DNA of 64,000 nt, taken from the NCBI GenBank assembly GCA_007644065.1, contig VJWN01000006.1, positions 434,001 to 498,000 on the forward strand, read 5' to 3'. Below are positions 1 to 11,001 of the stretch, one piece after another (the stretch's first letter is position 1; every line of letters starts with the position of its first letter). Below the pieces are notes generated by a model. It saw nothing but the letters and a program-made list of their open reading frames with translations. It was not told the origin of the DNA and did no database searches. Origin of the DNA: Margaritispora aquatica (taxonomy: Eukaryota; Ascomycota; Leotiomycetes; Helotiales; Discinellaceae). The position numbers and the translations under genes are program-made.

Positions 1-2432
1 CTGTCCTTATGTTGAGGGCGTGTATCCTTGAGCACCTGCTGGACCCTGGAATAGCCACCGAAGCATCCTTTCGTAGGGTCTGGACAGTCCACTCCGGTAG
101 ATCTGAACTGGTCGAGATGTGCATGGACATCATTGATGTGGTAGAATGCTTCCCGAGGTTAGTCGACCACACTCTGAATTTCTCGAAAATTACGTCAAAA
201 CTCACAAATATTATAATTTCCTTTCTCATCAATGAATCTCTTTTGCAAAGAGTTCTGGCTGTACAAAACATCTTCGGCAAGTACTGCAGTAAACAGTGCG
301 GACAGTAGGGGTGTAGCGTACTTCATCCTGTGATTTTCTTTTTTTGAATTGTGTGGAAAGAAGATGAGAGAAGAACGATTAAAAAATCAGTGAATGCAAG
401 ACCATATTTATCTACTTAGCCAATCCACAAAAGATATCAGTAGTAAAGTGCTTGTTATGCTAGGCTTTCCTAGATCGCAGAATTGCCAAGTCCAAAATAC
501 TAGCCAAGAAGGCTGATATCTTGGCATACCCGATGGCGTTCTTGGCTTTCAAGGTAAAAAGGATCACAGATATCATCTTTTTCAACCTCGATTCGACCTT
601 GGTACTGTGAAATGCATAGAGTCCCCATGGGGATAGCGATAACTACTACCCAATCAAGGAGGACGTTGAAAAGGTATTGGCTCGCAGTCATGCAGAGACA
701 GGATATCGAGATCCAGGTACGGACAGCCAAGAAAAACATGTGCACATCAACAGGCTCAGGGCATCTCCCACCTTCCTAAGGCGGATTGAGGCCGAGAAGT
801 AGAAGCTCTTATTCAAGATGATGAAAGCTGGGAGGCTCCGATATTTTGAGTACAGCGATAGGAGGAAGCCGTGGAGTTTTCTCACAAGCGTTTGTGTTCC
901 TGCATTTTGTTAGCTACTGATTGCAAGGCTTTACTTTACCCTGGCTTGTATTGTACGGATGAGCCGGTAGGTAGGGCATGTAGAAATCAGTACATTTCCA
1001 TGATCTAGCCCTCGCATTTTGGAGATAGCGCCCGAAATGTGTGGGAGTACAGTGTAGCAATAGCCACAGCTTATCCGAGTCCGTATCCAGTGGAGGACAA
1101 AGGCAAAATGCTGAGTAGGAGTCGTCGTTAAGTCAAGACGTCATGTCCTCCCCGCACGTGGGGAAATGTATCGTAAGGCAAGTCTAGTCAGTAAGCTGAA
1201 CTGCGACTTAGAGTATGTTGATTGGCTTAACATTCTAGTTGTTTATTTCAAGTGCATCAAGTGCATCTTTATGGTGCTAAGATCTCACTAACCTTACGTG
1301 CCCAATGACGACGCGCAGAAAATCGGGCCGTTTTAGCGAATCCCACCCCCTCATTACCTACAAGACGCAACTTGCTCGAGGGCAAACTTACGACACATGA
1401 AAAAGACGAGATTAAATTTTTTTTTCCAAATCTGCAGAATTATTTAGCAGATTCAATTAATTTTAAATAGAAGCTTCCTGCACTGTGCTCTGGAAGCATG
1501 ACTTACTACGGATCGTACGTCATTCCTCCCCATCCCGATAGGTTATCCACGCCTTAGCAAGTTGGGATAAAAAATTCTATACACAGTTCAAGTCGAGCAT
1601 TCTTGAACTCCCGTATTCCCTATGACTGTGTCATCTTGTGATATCAAGAGTTGCTTGAATTGTATCTGATTGTGAAATCATCTTCCTCAACTGATCACCA
1701 TCATTTTCTGCTGAGTAGTGCCAGCAATCAAATACCCAACTGCGACGATAATGAAATATTGCAATCTTGGCCTACATGCCAAACCGTTGCGGTATAAAAG
1801 GAGATTATATACAGTCTACTGAAAGTACATATGCGTATATAGTTGAGTAGGTATGCCTTGGGTTACATTGTCAATTAGGTAGCTTTGAAACAAGATTCAG
1901 AACTTGCTTTACAATACACCCTCTTTAAACTGCCCTTTAATTCCATGTCAAATGATCAGGTATCTAATAGCCACATTCAACATCCAAAGCGACTCTTGAA
2001 TTTGTCCAGTCTTCAGATCACAATCACATGAATATATCTCAATATTGAAGAAGTGGTTGTTAATACTGTAGAATTAATGGATGAAGTAAAGAACGCGAGA
2101 CTATTACGGACTGGCAAACCTATAAGGTACATATAACGACTCAGATAAATTCATGACTGGGCCTACTCACAACATAGAGCCCTAATTATTTTGATCTACA
2201 ATTCACTCTTTTCTAGATTTGGTAGCCCTCAATTCATTTTGTAAAGCTCAGTTGGTGGTTCTCGATTCATATTAATTTAACTTCATAACTCTCGATGAAG
2301 GCTATATATCGAGCTTTAATCTCTTCAAGAAGCCATCCAATCTCCCTAACAAACCATCTTTGCACACTACACATCTACACACCCCAAACACGACCCCATT
2401 CCATCATCTTCTTCAAAATACCATTCTCCAAC
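1..2432. other. Gene-poor left flank
   Basis: No gene model can be supported here. Short open frames exist on the plus strand at 9-308 and on the minus strand at 500-885. The latter, two overlapping frames with hydrophobic stretches but no ATG in the upstream one, could be a worn membrane-protein remnant, but I recognise no family. The rest is A+T-rich with many stops in all frames. The last ~150 bases are C-rich (CCACC/CATCTTC-type) and look like the promoter/5' leader of the GH128 locus. Confidence 0.5.
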
Positions 2433-3778
2433 ATGAAGCTCTCCTACCTCCTCTCCCTGATCTCCCTCTTCACCCTACAGATCTGTGCTATCACCATCTC
2501 CCGAACCCCAACCTTCACCTCCACCCCAAGCCTCGAACCGCAGACCGCATCACCGACAAGGACTTCCCACACTGGGGTCACCGCAAGATCCCCAAGTCTT
2601 CGCACGCGAGCGAGATCGCGCGTCCAACTGCGTTCGTCGGCGATAAGGATCTTCCTAAGTTTTACAATGAGTTCTACAATCCGCGCTTCAATGTCACCAC
2701 TGGTACTCAGAACCCGCCAAATTCAGAGCTCGAGGCACGCGCATTGCCGCAGTATAATTCCAATGCGCCTCGCCGCGGACGCGCTTTTAATAATGCGAAC
2801 CTGATCCAGAATTTCTGTGGTACTCAGGTCTTGTGGGCTTACAGTTGGGATTCAAAGATGCCGTCCAACTTCCACTTGTGCTTGGAGTATGTCCCTATGC
2901 TTTGGGGTAATGATGCTTATCACCTCGACAATGTAAGCCTAACGTTTAGAAAGTGATTGCGATTAGAATATTAATTCTCTACAGTGGTTTGCTAATGTGA
3001 ATGCTGCGCTTGCTCGTGGTTATCGTATTATGGGTTTCAATGAGCCTGACCTGTGTGGGACAGATTCTTCTTGCATTCATCCTGGTATGACCATATTCTC
3101 GCCTATTTCACTAATTTATGCACCCTCGGTGCATTGTTGTATCAATGTCTCCCCTTTGCTGTGGCTTTAGTTCACCTCGCTAACATCCCTCTTCCAGTTA
3201 CCGCAGCAAGACTCTACAAGCAATACATGCAACCATTCGCCGGACGGGCATACATCACCGCACCATCCGTATCAAACGGCCCCAATGGACTGCCCTGGAT
3301 GCACCCATTCCTCGCTGCCTGTACCGGATGCACCATCAGTGCGTTGGGAATCCACTGATACGACGCCACATGGAACACTGGCTACTTTTACAATTACATG
3401 GACGAGGCTCTGGCGATTGGCAACTATGGAATTTGGGTCACCGAGGTAAGCACATATGAGTTTACTCGTGGCCCTCTGTCGAGGCTATGAAGTCGAAATT
3501 GGCATTTGCTGACCGAGCTACATTAGTTTCACGGTACGGGCACTTATCAACAGCAGCAAGCTTCCATGCAGCAAGTCATGCCTTGGATGGATCAGCGTAT
3601 CTTGATTTCCAATTATGCTTTGTTCATGGTTGATCCACTCCCATTTGTTGATGCTCCTCTCTCGTTAGTGACTTCTCGATCTTAAATCTACGAATGACCT
3701 CAGTTAACCGTCGCGCTTAGGGACGGAGCTGGTAATCCAACAGCTATCAGCAATACCTTCCGATATCCCCCCTTCTGA
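2433..3778 (+). pseudogene. GH128 (Asl1-like) glycoside hydrolase with internal stop
   Basis: This is a secreted GH128-type beta-glucanase locus. An N-terminal signal peptide (MKLSYLLSLISLFTLQI) starts at 2433. Likely exons are 2433-2484, 2544-2932, 2985-3084, 3198-3445, 3527-3663 and 3721-3778, all phase-consistent. Family landmarks are present: GFNEPDLC (acid/base Glu region, exon 3), TAPSVSNG, and WVTEF (nucleophile Glu region, spanning the exon 4/5 junction). In exon 4 the conserved GIHWYD motif reads GIH-stop-YD because the Trp codon is TGA (3356-3358); the frame continues with good family sequence on both sides, so this is a nonsense mutation rather than an intron. The signal peptide and mature domain lie in different frames; a 59-bp intron (2485-2543, weak GTGCTA donor) restores the frame, but a frameshift is the alternative. 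Family assignment is fairly sure. Loss of function is inferred from the stop. Confidence 0.8.
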
Positions 3779-4418
3779 TAGGTGTAAGAAGCTTGACTCG
3801 ACGGGATGTGGCTTGATTGATTTTGTTTTGGAATCTTGCTGGGCTCTTTACTTGCAATGCTTGTGGACATCGATCATCATACCGGGTGCTTACGAAATTT
3901 ACTTGGGTGGTAGGCTGTTGGTGGGAGTTTTCCTGGGCGCTTTACGCGTGGGTTCCGGGCTTGGTCTGCATTGGTATCTTAGTCTCTCTGGCTGGAGTTT
4001 CTGGCGTTGACATTCGGTGCGCGGGTTTTCTTTGCGATGTAGACTGCAGACAAATGCATGATCTTAGCCCAATATCTTATAAACCCTCAATTCCGAAACT
4101 AGCTAGCTGAAGTGTTCGATAGGGCTGGATGACTAGCAAAGATCTTGAATCTTTTAATGCGTCACAATGAACCTAGCTTTTGGTCGCCCGGTTGGTTTTC
4201 AGGAACAGCTCGGCGCGGGAGACGGGCCGTAGCCGAGCCGGCTCGGGCCAGAACTTCCAATAATAGATTCTGCCCCCAAATTACAACTTTTACAGCATTG
4301 ATCAACCTCGAAGACAAAATGACTTCTTTTCAGACAAAGAGGTGCTCTGCCGTCTGGATAGACATCGATATATCTGCCAAATTCGTCCATAAATCTGCGG
4401 CGAGTTTGATGTCCAACA
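3779..4418. other. Intergenic, GH128 to HET gene
   Basis: No supported gene. The overlapping short frames at 3813-4110 are unrelated to each other and lack family sequence. A local G+C-rich patch at 4204-4250 contains a perfect 14-bp palindrome (4233-4246), about 170 bp upstream of the HET start. Confidence 0.5.
4233..4246. repeat. 14-bp perfect palindrome CCGAGCCGGCTCGG
   Basis: CCGAGCCGGCTCGG is self-complementary and lies in a short G+C-rich patch in otherwise A+T-rich DNA, upstream of the HET gene. The CGG...CCG geometry is what dimeric Zn2Cys6 regulators can bind, but no regulator can be named. Confidence 0.45.
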
Positions 4419-6629
4419 ATGACAAGCGCTAGAAATGATTTCCAATTGTTAATGAAGGGTGTCTCACAAGCGTGGGTATCCCAAGGAAAGGATGATGATC
4501 CCATAGACAGTGACGATGAACAAGACAAGATTGAGGGAGAGGAAGGGAATTCAAAGAAGACCAAAGAGGGTGACAAGGGCGACAACGAAATTGGTACAGA
4601 CACCGACCACGTCCAATCGCTGAACAACACCCCTTCGAATTACATATACACTCCTCTCTCGAATCCGCAGAGCTGTATACGCATCTTGGAGCTTCAACCA
4701 GGACAAAGCCGCGATTTGATCGTCTGCGACGTCGAAGAGGTGTCTCTATGCGCTGGGCATAAAGAGTACGATGCGCTCAGCTATGTATGGGGCGCGCCTG
4801 GTGGAAGAATGAGAGATATCCAAGTTGGAGGGTGTAGCTTCACGGTTGGAGCTAACTTGTTTTGCGCTCTCAAATACTTGCGGTACGAAGATAGGCCGCG
4901 ATTTGTGTGGGTAGATGCTATATGCATCGATCAATCCAACATGGTTGAACGCAAGCACCAAGTGCCATTAATGTGTGAAATATATCAAAATGCCGCATGC
5001 ACTTTGTGCTTTCTGGGGCCTCCAACAACATCTACACCCGATGTTTATACTATGCTGAATGAGCTGGCAGAGGAAAGGAGAACACAAAACATTGTCCAAC
5101 ACTCCAAGCATCAGCTTGATGAATCTGACGCAATTCTACCCATCTACCATGACAATGTACCCGTGGATCCATCCAGAACAGAGGTGTCACAGAAATACAT
5201 GGGTACCTCAAATATCGTGAGCTTGGTAGCCCATAGTTGGTGGCACCGGGCGTGGACAATCCAGGAGCTCGTCTTGTCCAAAAATCCTGTGCTAATGACA
5301 GGCAAATACCAGATCTCCTGGGATGATTTCTGTGCTGGCATTGATCAAGGTCTGAGCAACCAACTATGGGGACATGTAGCTTTTGGATTTCTATTAAGTC
5401 ACATAACTATGCCCTATCTTTCCATGAGAGCACTCATGCGTCGTCCGAGCCAAACTACTTCACCAGCAGATTTTCTTCTATATCTTCTCAAATACTGCAG
5501 GCATCGAGACTCGACAGATCCAAGGGACAAAATTTATGCTGTTCTAGGATTATTTCGCGCCTCATATCCTGAAGAAATAAACGAGGGTTCCAATTCTCTG
5601 AGTATCATGTTAGGTTATAATCATGATGTGGCATTCATCTATCGCAAAATCTCCCAGGAAATCATTCTGAAATCTGGATCGCTAGATGTGTTGGGTGTAT
5701 GCACACATTCGGACCTTCAAGGGCTACCATCTTGGGCTCCCGACTGGAGAATCAACACCAAAATCAGCAAATCCTTGGTGCAGGATTCTTTCGACCATCC
5801 TCGCACAACACATGCAAGTAAACACTCCAAAGCATATGCTCTGTTCTCTGACAACGAATCTGTTATGACCATTTCTGGCTATCGGTTTTCGCTCGTAGCT
5901 CAACTCACAACTAACCTTATTGATCCTGTTCTTAAAACGATCACTGGAGTTGATCCAGGATTCACCATCCCGGACTTGATAATACCAGATGGTACTGGGA
6001 GTATCAAAAGAAAATGGATAACACTGAAGTTCATTATTGTCAGTGTCCTGGGGATTGGGAGTCAACTTTTGAACTTCTTCCTTGACGACTTTCGGTCGTT
6101 GATAGTGATCTTTAATACCTTGTCAATCTGGGAAAGTTTCGTGCTTTCCAATGCACCAACGAATCCAGGACAGTATATGGATGGCATTTATTGGCAGACC
6201 CTTAGCGCTGGAACTTACAAGAACGGGAGCCCAGAAGAAACAAGGGAATTGTATGAGATTTGGTCTCACCTCCTACAACCCTTGTGGAAATTCATGGCGA
6301 AGCACCCAAGATTTTGCAGCAAGCACCCATTCATCTGGTTTGTTCTCTACCAAAAAGCGACATGGAATAGCTACGGCGAGTTTTGGCCCTATATAACTTG
6401 TTCGTATCATCGACGGCTGGGGATGGCGGAGAATGGATGGCTCTGTTTACTTCCTCAAGAGACTGAGGTAGGAGACTTGATCATTCTTGCGAAGGGAGGA
6501 CGAGTTCCATTGGTGATTCGGCCTCAGGAGAGTGGACCACATTTGTTTATTGGTGAGGCGTATATCCATGGCATTATGGATGGGGAGGCTTGGGATGAGA
6601 GTAGGTGCGCTGATATTAATATCTGCTAG
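4419..6629 (+). CDS. HET-domain (heterokaryon incompatibility-type) protein
   Basis: Single-exon gene of 736 residues. Residues ~1-70 are charged and low in complexity. The HET domain (PF06985 type) spans about residues 115-290 with all three signature blocks: YDALSYVWG (~117), FVWVDAICIDQ followed by ERKHQVPLMCEIYQNA (~163-193), and WWHRAWTIQELVLS (~273). The RDKIYAVLGL motif that commonly follows HET domains is at ~369. A hydrophobic stretch lies around 530-560. HET proteins take part in fungal non-self recognition and can trigger cell death on fusion of incompatible hyphae; whether this one does cannot be read from sequence. ATG 4419 is the first in-frame ATG; ATG at 4452 is a possible shorter start. 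No NACHT, WD or ankyrin repeats follow, so it belongs to the stand-alone HET class. It sits between two decayed genes. Confidence 0.9.
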   Translation: MTSARNDFQLLMKGVSQAWVSQGKDDDPIDSDDEQDKIEGEEGNSKKTKEGDKGDNEIGTDTDHVQSLNNTPSNYIYTPLSNPQSCIRILELQPGQSRDLIVCDVEEVSLCAGHKEYDALSYVWGAPGGRMRDIQVGGCSFTVGANLFCALKYLRYEDRPRFVWVDAICIDQSNMVERKHQVPLMCEIYQNAACTLCFLGPPTTSTPDVYTMLNELAEERRTQNIVQHSKHQLDESDAILPIYHDNVPVDPSRTEVSQKYMGTSNIVSLVAHSWWHRAWTIQELVLSKNPVLMTGKYQISWDDFCAGIDQGLSNQLWGHVAFGFLLSHITMPYLSMRALMRRPSQTTSPADFLLYLLKYCRHRDSTDPRDKIYAVLGLFRASYPEEINEGSNSLSIMLGYNHDVAFIYRKISQEIILKSGSLDVLGVCTHSDLQGLPSWAPDWRINTKISKSLVQDSFDHPRTTHASKHSKAYALFSDNESVMTISGYRFSLVAQLTTNLIDPVLKTITGVDPGFTIPDLIIPDGTGSIKRKWITLKFIIVSVLGIGSQLLNFFLDDFRSLIVIFNTLSIWESFVLSNAPTNPGQYMDGIYWQTLSAGTYKNGSPEETRELYEIWSHLLQPLWKFMAKHPRFCSKHPFIWFVLYQKATWNSYGEFWPYITCSYHRRLGMAENGWLCLLPQETEVGDLIILAKGGRVPLVIRPQESGPHLFIGEAYIHGIMDGEAWDESRCADINIC

Positions 6630-7415
6630 GTATGTTCAGCAATATCAATGTTTAGCTTCCCGCGCACGTGTTCTGAACTGGCATCCACGTTTATGTTTGC
6701 TTGGCTATGGCGGGACTGATGCTTGAATGCGCCTCTTTCACACAAGCTTTTACGCCTCAAGTGATGACTTTGCTTATTTCTCACAAGTGAGGAGGTGCTA
6801 AGCGATAGTGCAACAACTCTAAAGCTCATAAACGAGCCAGCCGTTGAATATGGGGCCAATTTCCACATCTTGAGACATTCTCCGGACCTCGATTTGATTA
6901 GACCTACTCAAATCAAGCTCAAATCACATTCTTTTCTTATTCTGTCATCATCATTTAAGGACCGAAGAGTAAGCAGCTTTACACGGGAGCCAAAAGCTTA
7001 ACTCCTTTTGATGCAGTGACTATACGAGATGGAACATGATCTGGCAAACTGTCATGAAAATAATACAAATTATCTCCCATACCTCATCTTATGGATCGTG
7101 GGAGTCGTGCTCAAGAGTGATTCAAGGAAAGTGTAGGTCAAGTGAAGTTTGATGTCTTGCATTCGAGACTTTGATCACCAGCAATGATCTTTTTGGGCGC
7201 CTTTGATACATGAAATCCCAATGGAGATATTGTTCTTTCTGTGCTGCGGAGGTACTTCCACTGCCTCCTTACCGTGTGTGGTGAGTCAAGTCGTTACACC
7301 CTTCGGTTGGATGCAAGACTTAAGCGAGTCGAGCTTAATATATACCTATGTATTCACATTGATGCAGCACTCCCTATGAAGAAGTGATTCAAGGAAAGCA
7401 CTTTCTCTCGAAATC
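6630..7415. other. Intergenic, no gene seen
   Basis: Only short open frames without family sequence (for example 6795-7001). Part must be the 3' flank of the HET gene and part the old promoter of the acid phosphatase remnant. Confidence 0.5.
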
Positions 7416-7755
7416 ATGCGTCTTTGGGTTCTACTTCTTGCTGTGGCTGCGGCCCTTGTCAAGGCATCGCCAGAATTCAGCGATGGCTATGAAACTGTCA
7501 ATCTTGCAACGGATCCGTTGCAAATACGTCTGGCGTACCAAGGACCATCGGCTATGATGGGTGAGTTGCTACATGCAGAGAAGGAAGGAATTCATTTATG
7601 AATGCACGACTAGTTTCTTGGAATACCTTCTCTCAGCTCGACAATCCATCCATCCATCTCATACGGCACTAGTCCAGGCGCACTCACCCAGACTGCATCT
7701 TCTCAGGTGTCGGTTACCTATGCTACATCTTTGACCTTCCAATAACCACGTGAAG
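7416..7755 (+). pseudogene. N-terminal fragment of a purple acid phosphatase gene
   Basis: The fragment begins with a clear signal peptide (MRLWVLLLAVAAALVKAS) and continues into the N-terminal Fn3-like domain of fungal purple acid phosphatases: DPLQIRLAYQGPSAMM, then after a 53-bp intron (7561-7613) VSWNTFSQLDNPSI. The frame then breaks in a CCATCCATCCAT run near 7645-7655. The next family segment (YGTSPGALTQTASSQVSVTY) is read in a different frame, and NNHVK (7741-7755) in a further one. Nothing resembling the metallophosphoesterase catalytic domain (GDxG, GNHE) follows before the convergent transporter gene, so the locus is frameshifted and 3'-truncated. The assignment rests on my recognition of the domain start. 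Secreted enzymes of this family release phosphate from organic esters. Confidence 0.72.
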
Positions 7756-8395
7756 CAGAACCAAGTGCCAAACTCTATTCATTTCTCGCTACGCAATCAG
7801 TGTTCTCAATTCCCCAACTTCGTGCATCATGCTAGGCTATGCCATGTGCAGTCACATGGTCATACCTACCTACGATTATCTTTCAAGTGATTAGAGAAAG
7901 GCAGATTGGATAGAGAATTTGCTTTAGCATTAGATAACAGTACTTATTTTATCTCGTCATCACCTTTCCAGCCATCACATCGAAATTCAATTTTAAGCCT
8001 CTTAAACGCCAAGACACCTGATCTATATAAGCGAGTATCACATGAGACAAGTTGTCAAGACCAGATGCAAACGTGGTTTTGGTGCGTCCAGATGGGCGCC
8101 TATAGGACCTAGCTTAGATTCTAGGTCACACGATAAACTAGCCCCACTAGTCGACTTTGAACATATATCCCACAAATGGGCTGATGCCACGCAATCCAAT
8201 GGTGAATGAGATGTTGGACATTCGAGTATGAGATATAGGGCGTAACCCGTATACCGCACTGAGCAGATAATAATGGAGGAAGAAGTCAGGAAGTAGTGAA
8301 TAGTCAGTATCTAGGCAGGTAGAAGACTTTAATTTAATTTATAATTAGTGTTCTGAAGACTATCTCGCCCCTCAACAAATTAATAATTGCCAGGT
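7756..8395. other. Intergenic between convergent loci
   Basis: No supported gene. This is where the catalytic part of the phosphatase would be expected, and it is absent. The right end is the 3' flank of the minus-strand transporter. Confidence 0.45.
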
Positions 8396-9880
8396 TTATG
8401 AGAGTGGCGCACATGTGAACGCTCCTCTCACGGTACCTTTTTGATACTGCAGTTTCTGAAAGATAGTCAGCGATTTCATTCTTCATCTCGAAAAGGGCAA
8501 TGACTTACAATATCCTCAACAGCAGCGTATGTTCCTGCCACTAAAACGACCATACCAATGACAAAGATAATGCCATTCACGATACTCAACAACAAGTTGT
8601 GCTTCTCGTGCCACTTTCCCTTCTTGATGAGCATGAACCACATCATGGCTGGGAAGTAGAAAGTGAAACCCGAGATGAACAATGCGGACATGATGCTCAA
8701 TAAGTCCGAAAAGAACGGAATGGCTTCAGCGATCACCCATGCGATGATGGTAATGACAGCAATAAGCGACAACCACGAGATCCAGCCCTTCTTAGTGTTG
8801 ATGAATCTGGTAACGGAGTTCTTGTAGATACGTCCGTGGATATAACGAGCGACAACCGTGCCATTGATAGCACCAGAGATGAAGATAACCGGAAGAGCGA
8901 TACCAAAGGCGATCTTTGCCATGAGAGATCCAGCTGAGAGAAGGGCAGGAGAAGAGACATCTTGGCCGACAAAAACGTAGATGAGGGCACCAGTCACTGT
9001 GTATATAAAGATCTCGATGAGACCAAGAGCCCAAATGGATTTGACGTAATCTTTCGGCGTGTGCATCTCGTCCATGAATGAAAATTGGCATACAGCGAAT
9101 GAGTCTAAAGCAATACAATTAACTTGGGTGGAAAACTTGGGGAATGGATTTGTACGAACATGCGAATACAATATTAGTGACAGCATTGAATGCGCTAGAA
9201 AATGTAACATCATCTTTGGGCCATGCGGACCAATCAGATGCTGCAGCACCACCTCCAGCTTGGCCATAAGATACTCCAGTAGCAACAATCGTAATTCCGA
9301 TAGCCAGCATAATGGAGACGAAATCGATGTATCCCAGGATAGCGACATCTGCGAACGATGGTGGAATTGCAAGAAGAAGCAAGATGATCGCTGAAACCAC
9401 ACCGAATACCAATGAACATGCACCATCGTTTGACAGGTTGCCGAATGCGATGGCTCCAGTAAGACAATGTGATCCAACCAGGAAAATCAATTCCAAGGAG
9501 AACATGGCACCAATTAATTCGTATCCAAAGGTTCCCATCATCAATCGTCCTGCATCGGCATAGTGAGCGACCGCTGGGTATGCCAATTTGACCTGACCGA
9601 CGACATGACTGGTGTAGATTGCGATGAAGCCCATTCCAACCGTCAATATCACACCTGCCACCATTCCCAAAGTTGCGAACGCGCTTGGGATCGAAAGAGC
9701 TCCAAGAGCAATTGCTTCGACAATCAAGACCACAGTCAAACGCTTCCATCCCAAACGACTGAAATGAGCAGTTCCCTGCGCCTCCAGGGTTTCGACGTCG
9801 CCTACAATATCATCGTTTCCGTTCTTCGAGTGCGACTTTTCAGACTCCGAGTCGGGCTTGGTAGGTAGGAAGTTGGCCAT
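8396..9880 (-). CDS. Amino acid permease, AAAP family (mtr-like)
   Basis: Three exons on the minus strand: 9160-9880, 8509-9104 and 8396-8455, giving 458 residues. The introns are 55 bp (9105-9159, unusual GTTCGT donor) and 53 bp (8456-8508). A hydrophilic N-terminus of ~45 residues precedes about eleven hydrophobic segments. Typical AAAP (PF01490) sequence includes ALGALSIPSAFATLGM in TM1, and across the first splice NIVFAYSFAVCQFSFMDEM followed by HTPKDYVKSIWALG. The short last exon restores the usual hydrophilic tail (ending CAPLS); reading straight through intron 2 would give a different short tail. The family imports neutral and aromatic amino acids by proton symport; fungal mtr is the closest named type, but substrate cannot be fixed. 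The gene looks intact and is convergent with the phosphatase remnant. Confidence 0.88.
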
Positions 9881-11001
9881 GGTGCGGAATTGATCAGGTA
9901 AAGAATGGAGTTGTCCAGAAGGGAGTTTTGATGCCTTTTAAACAATGACTTCACTGATGTGGGGGGACTAGAGATGACACCAACTATCATAGCTCCCGCT
10001 CAAGAAAATAATCTGGATGAACTCCGAGAATGATACGATAAATCATGACTATTTTCTTGTAGCAATTCTTTGAACTGGGATCTCTGGAGGCAAGAGGAGA
10101 TTTTCTCACCTCGCTGTCCTGAGGAAGGGACCCCTTAGACCCCATGGGTACGTGGAAGCAGTGCATCACAATGCTTGATGCTCACCAAGCAACAGCCAAC
10201 CAGGCTCGGCAGAATCTGCAGTCTGATCAGCATTGTAGATTATATTTCTGTGGAAAGCGAGATGCAGTGGAGTCAAGGTGGTTTCTTTTACCTCATCTCA
10301 CCGAAAATTTTGAGGCGCTAGCACACGATTCAGAGAGGGTCATGCCGGCAGAAACAGGTTCGCATGGAGACGTCAGGATGAGAGGATATGAGAACGGATA
10401 AACGCGGAATCACGAAGAGCATGACGCAGAGAGAGAGAGAAACAGGAGGAATTGAAGATGAGATGAGAAGGGGTGAGATACGACATGTTGTGATCGAAAG
10501 GGCGTGAAGTGAGGTGGATGGTCGGGGAATATGAAAATAATGGGATGAGGAGTTGATTTAGAGTTTGACTGTCAACGGCAACCCAGTCTCAAAATAGGAT
10601 GATCGACCTGGTAAAGGCCTCAGCACTCAGGCATGATATGAAAGCTCAGCATGCTCCATATAAAGGAAGTTTCATGTTTGGAATAAACTTCTTCTAGAAC
10701 TCTACTCTATTAGGCAGGAATCGGCGACATGATCAATGCCTGTTGTCAAGGAAAAGTCAAAGAAATCACTCGTTCTCCAGAAGCCTTTCTAAAAGTGAGG
10801 TATATCGACGTGTATGATGCACAATTAGGATTATCCAAACACCGTGATGCCGACACATAGCCCTGATACTTTAAACTTCTTTACCATGAGCACAAATGTT
10901 GTCCATCCCTCGTTTCCCAGCCCAGCTAAAGTGCTACAACAAAAACAGCATACTTACCTTGATCGAATTCATCATGAGAGACGCCAACTCCTCTTCCTGA
11001 A
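9881..11001. other. Upstream region of the permease and 3' flank of the J-protein gene
   Basis: No supported gene in 1.1 kb. There is a purine-rich stretch with a GA run near 10425-10445. The 10144-10401 open frame has no recognisable content. Confidence 0.5.

Noticed and set aside
9..308. 99-codon plus-strand open frame at the left edge
   Set aside because: No recognisable family, no codon or splice support; could be part of something beyond the edge but not arguable.
500..885. Minus-strand hydrophobic frames suggesting a membrane protein
   Set aside because: The upstream frame has no ATG, the two frames overlap out of register, and no family was recognised.
4199..4630. 143-codon minus-strand frame
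   Set aside because: Antisense to the low-complexity N-terminus of the HET gene; shadow of its codon pattern.
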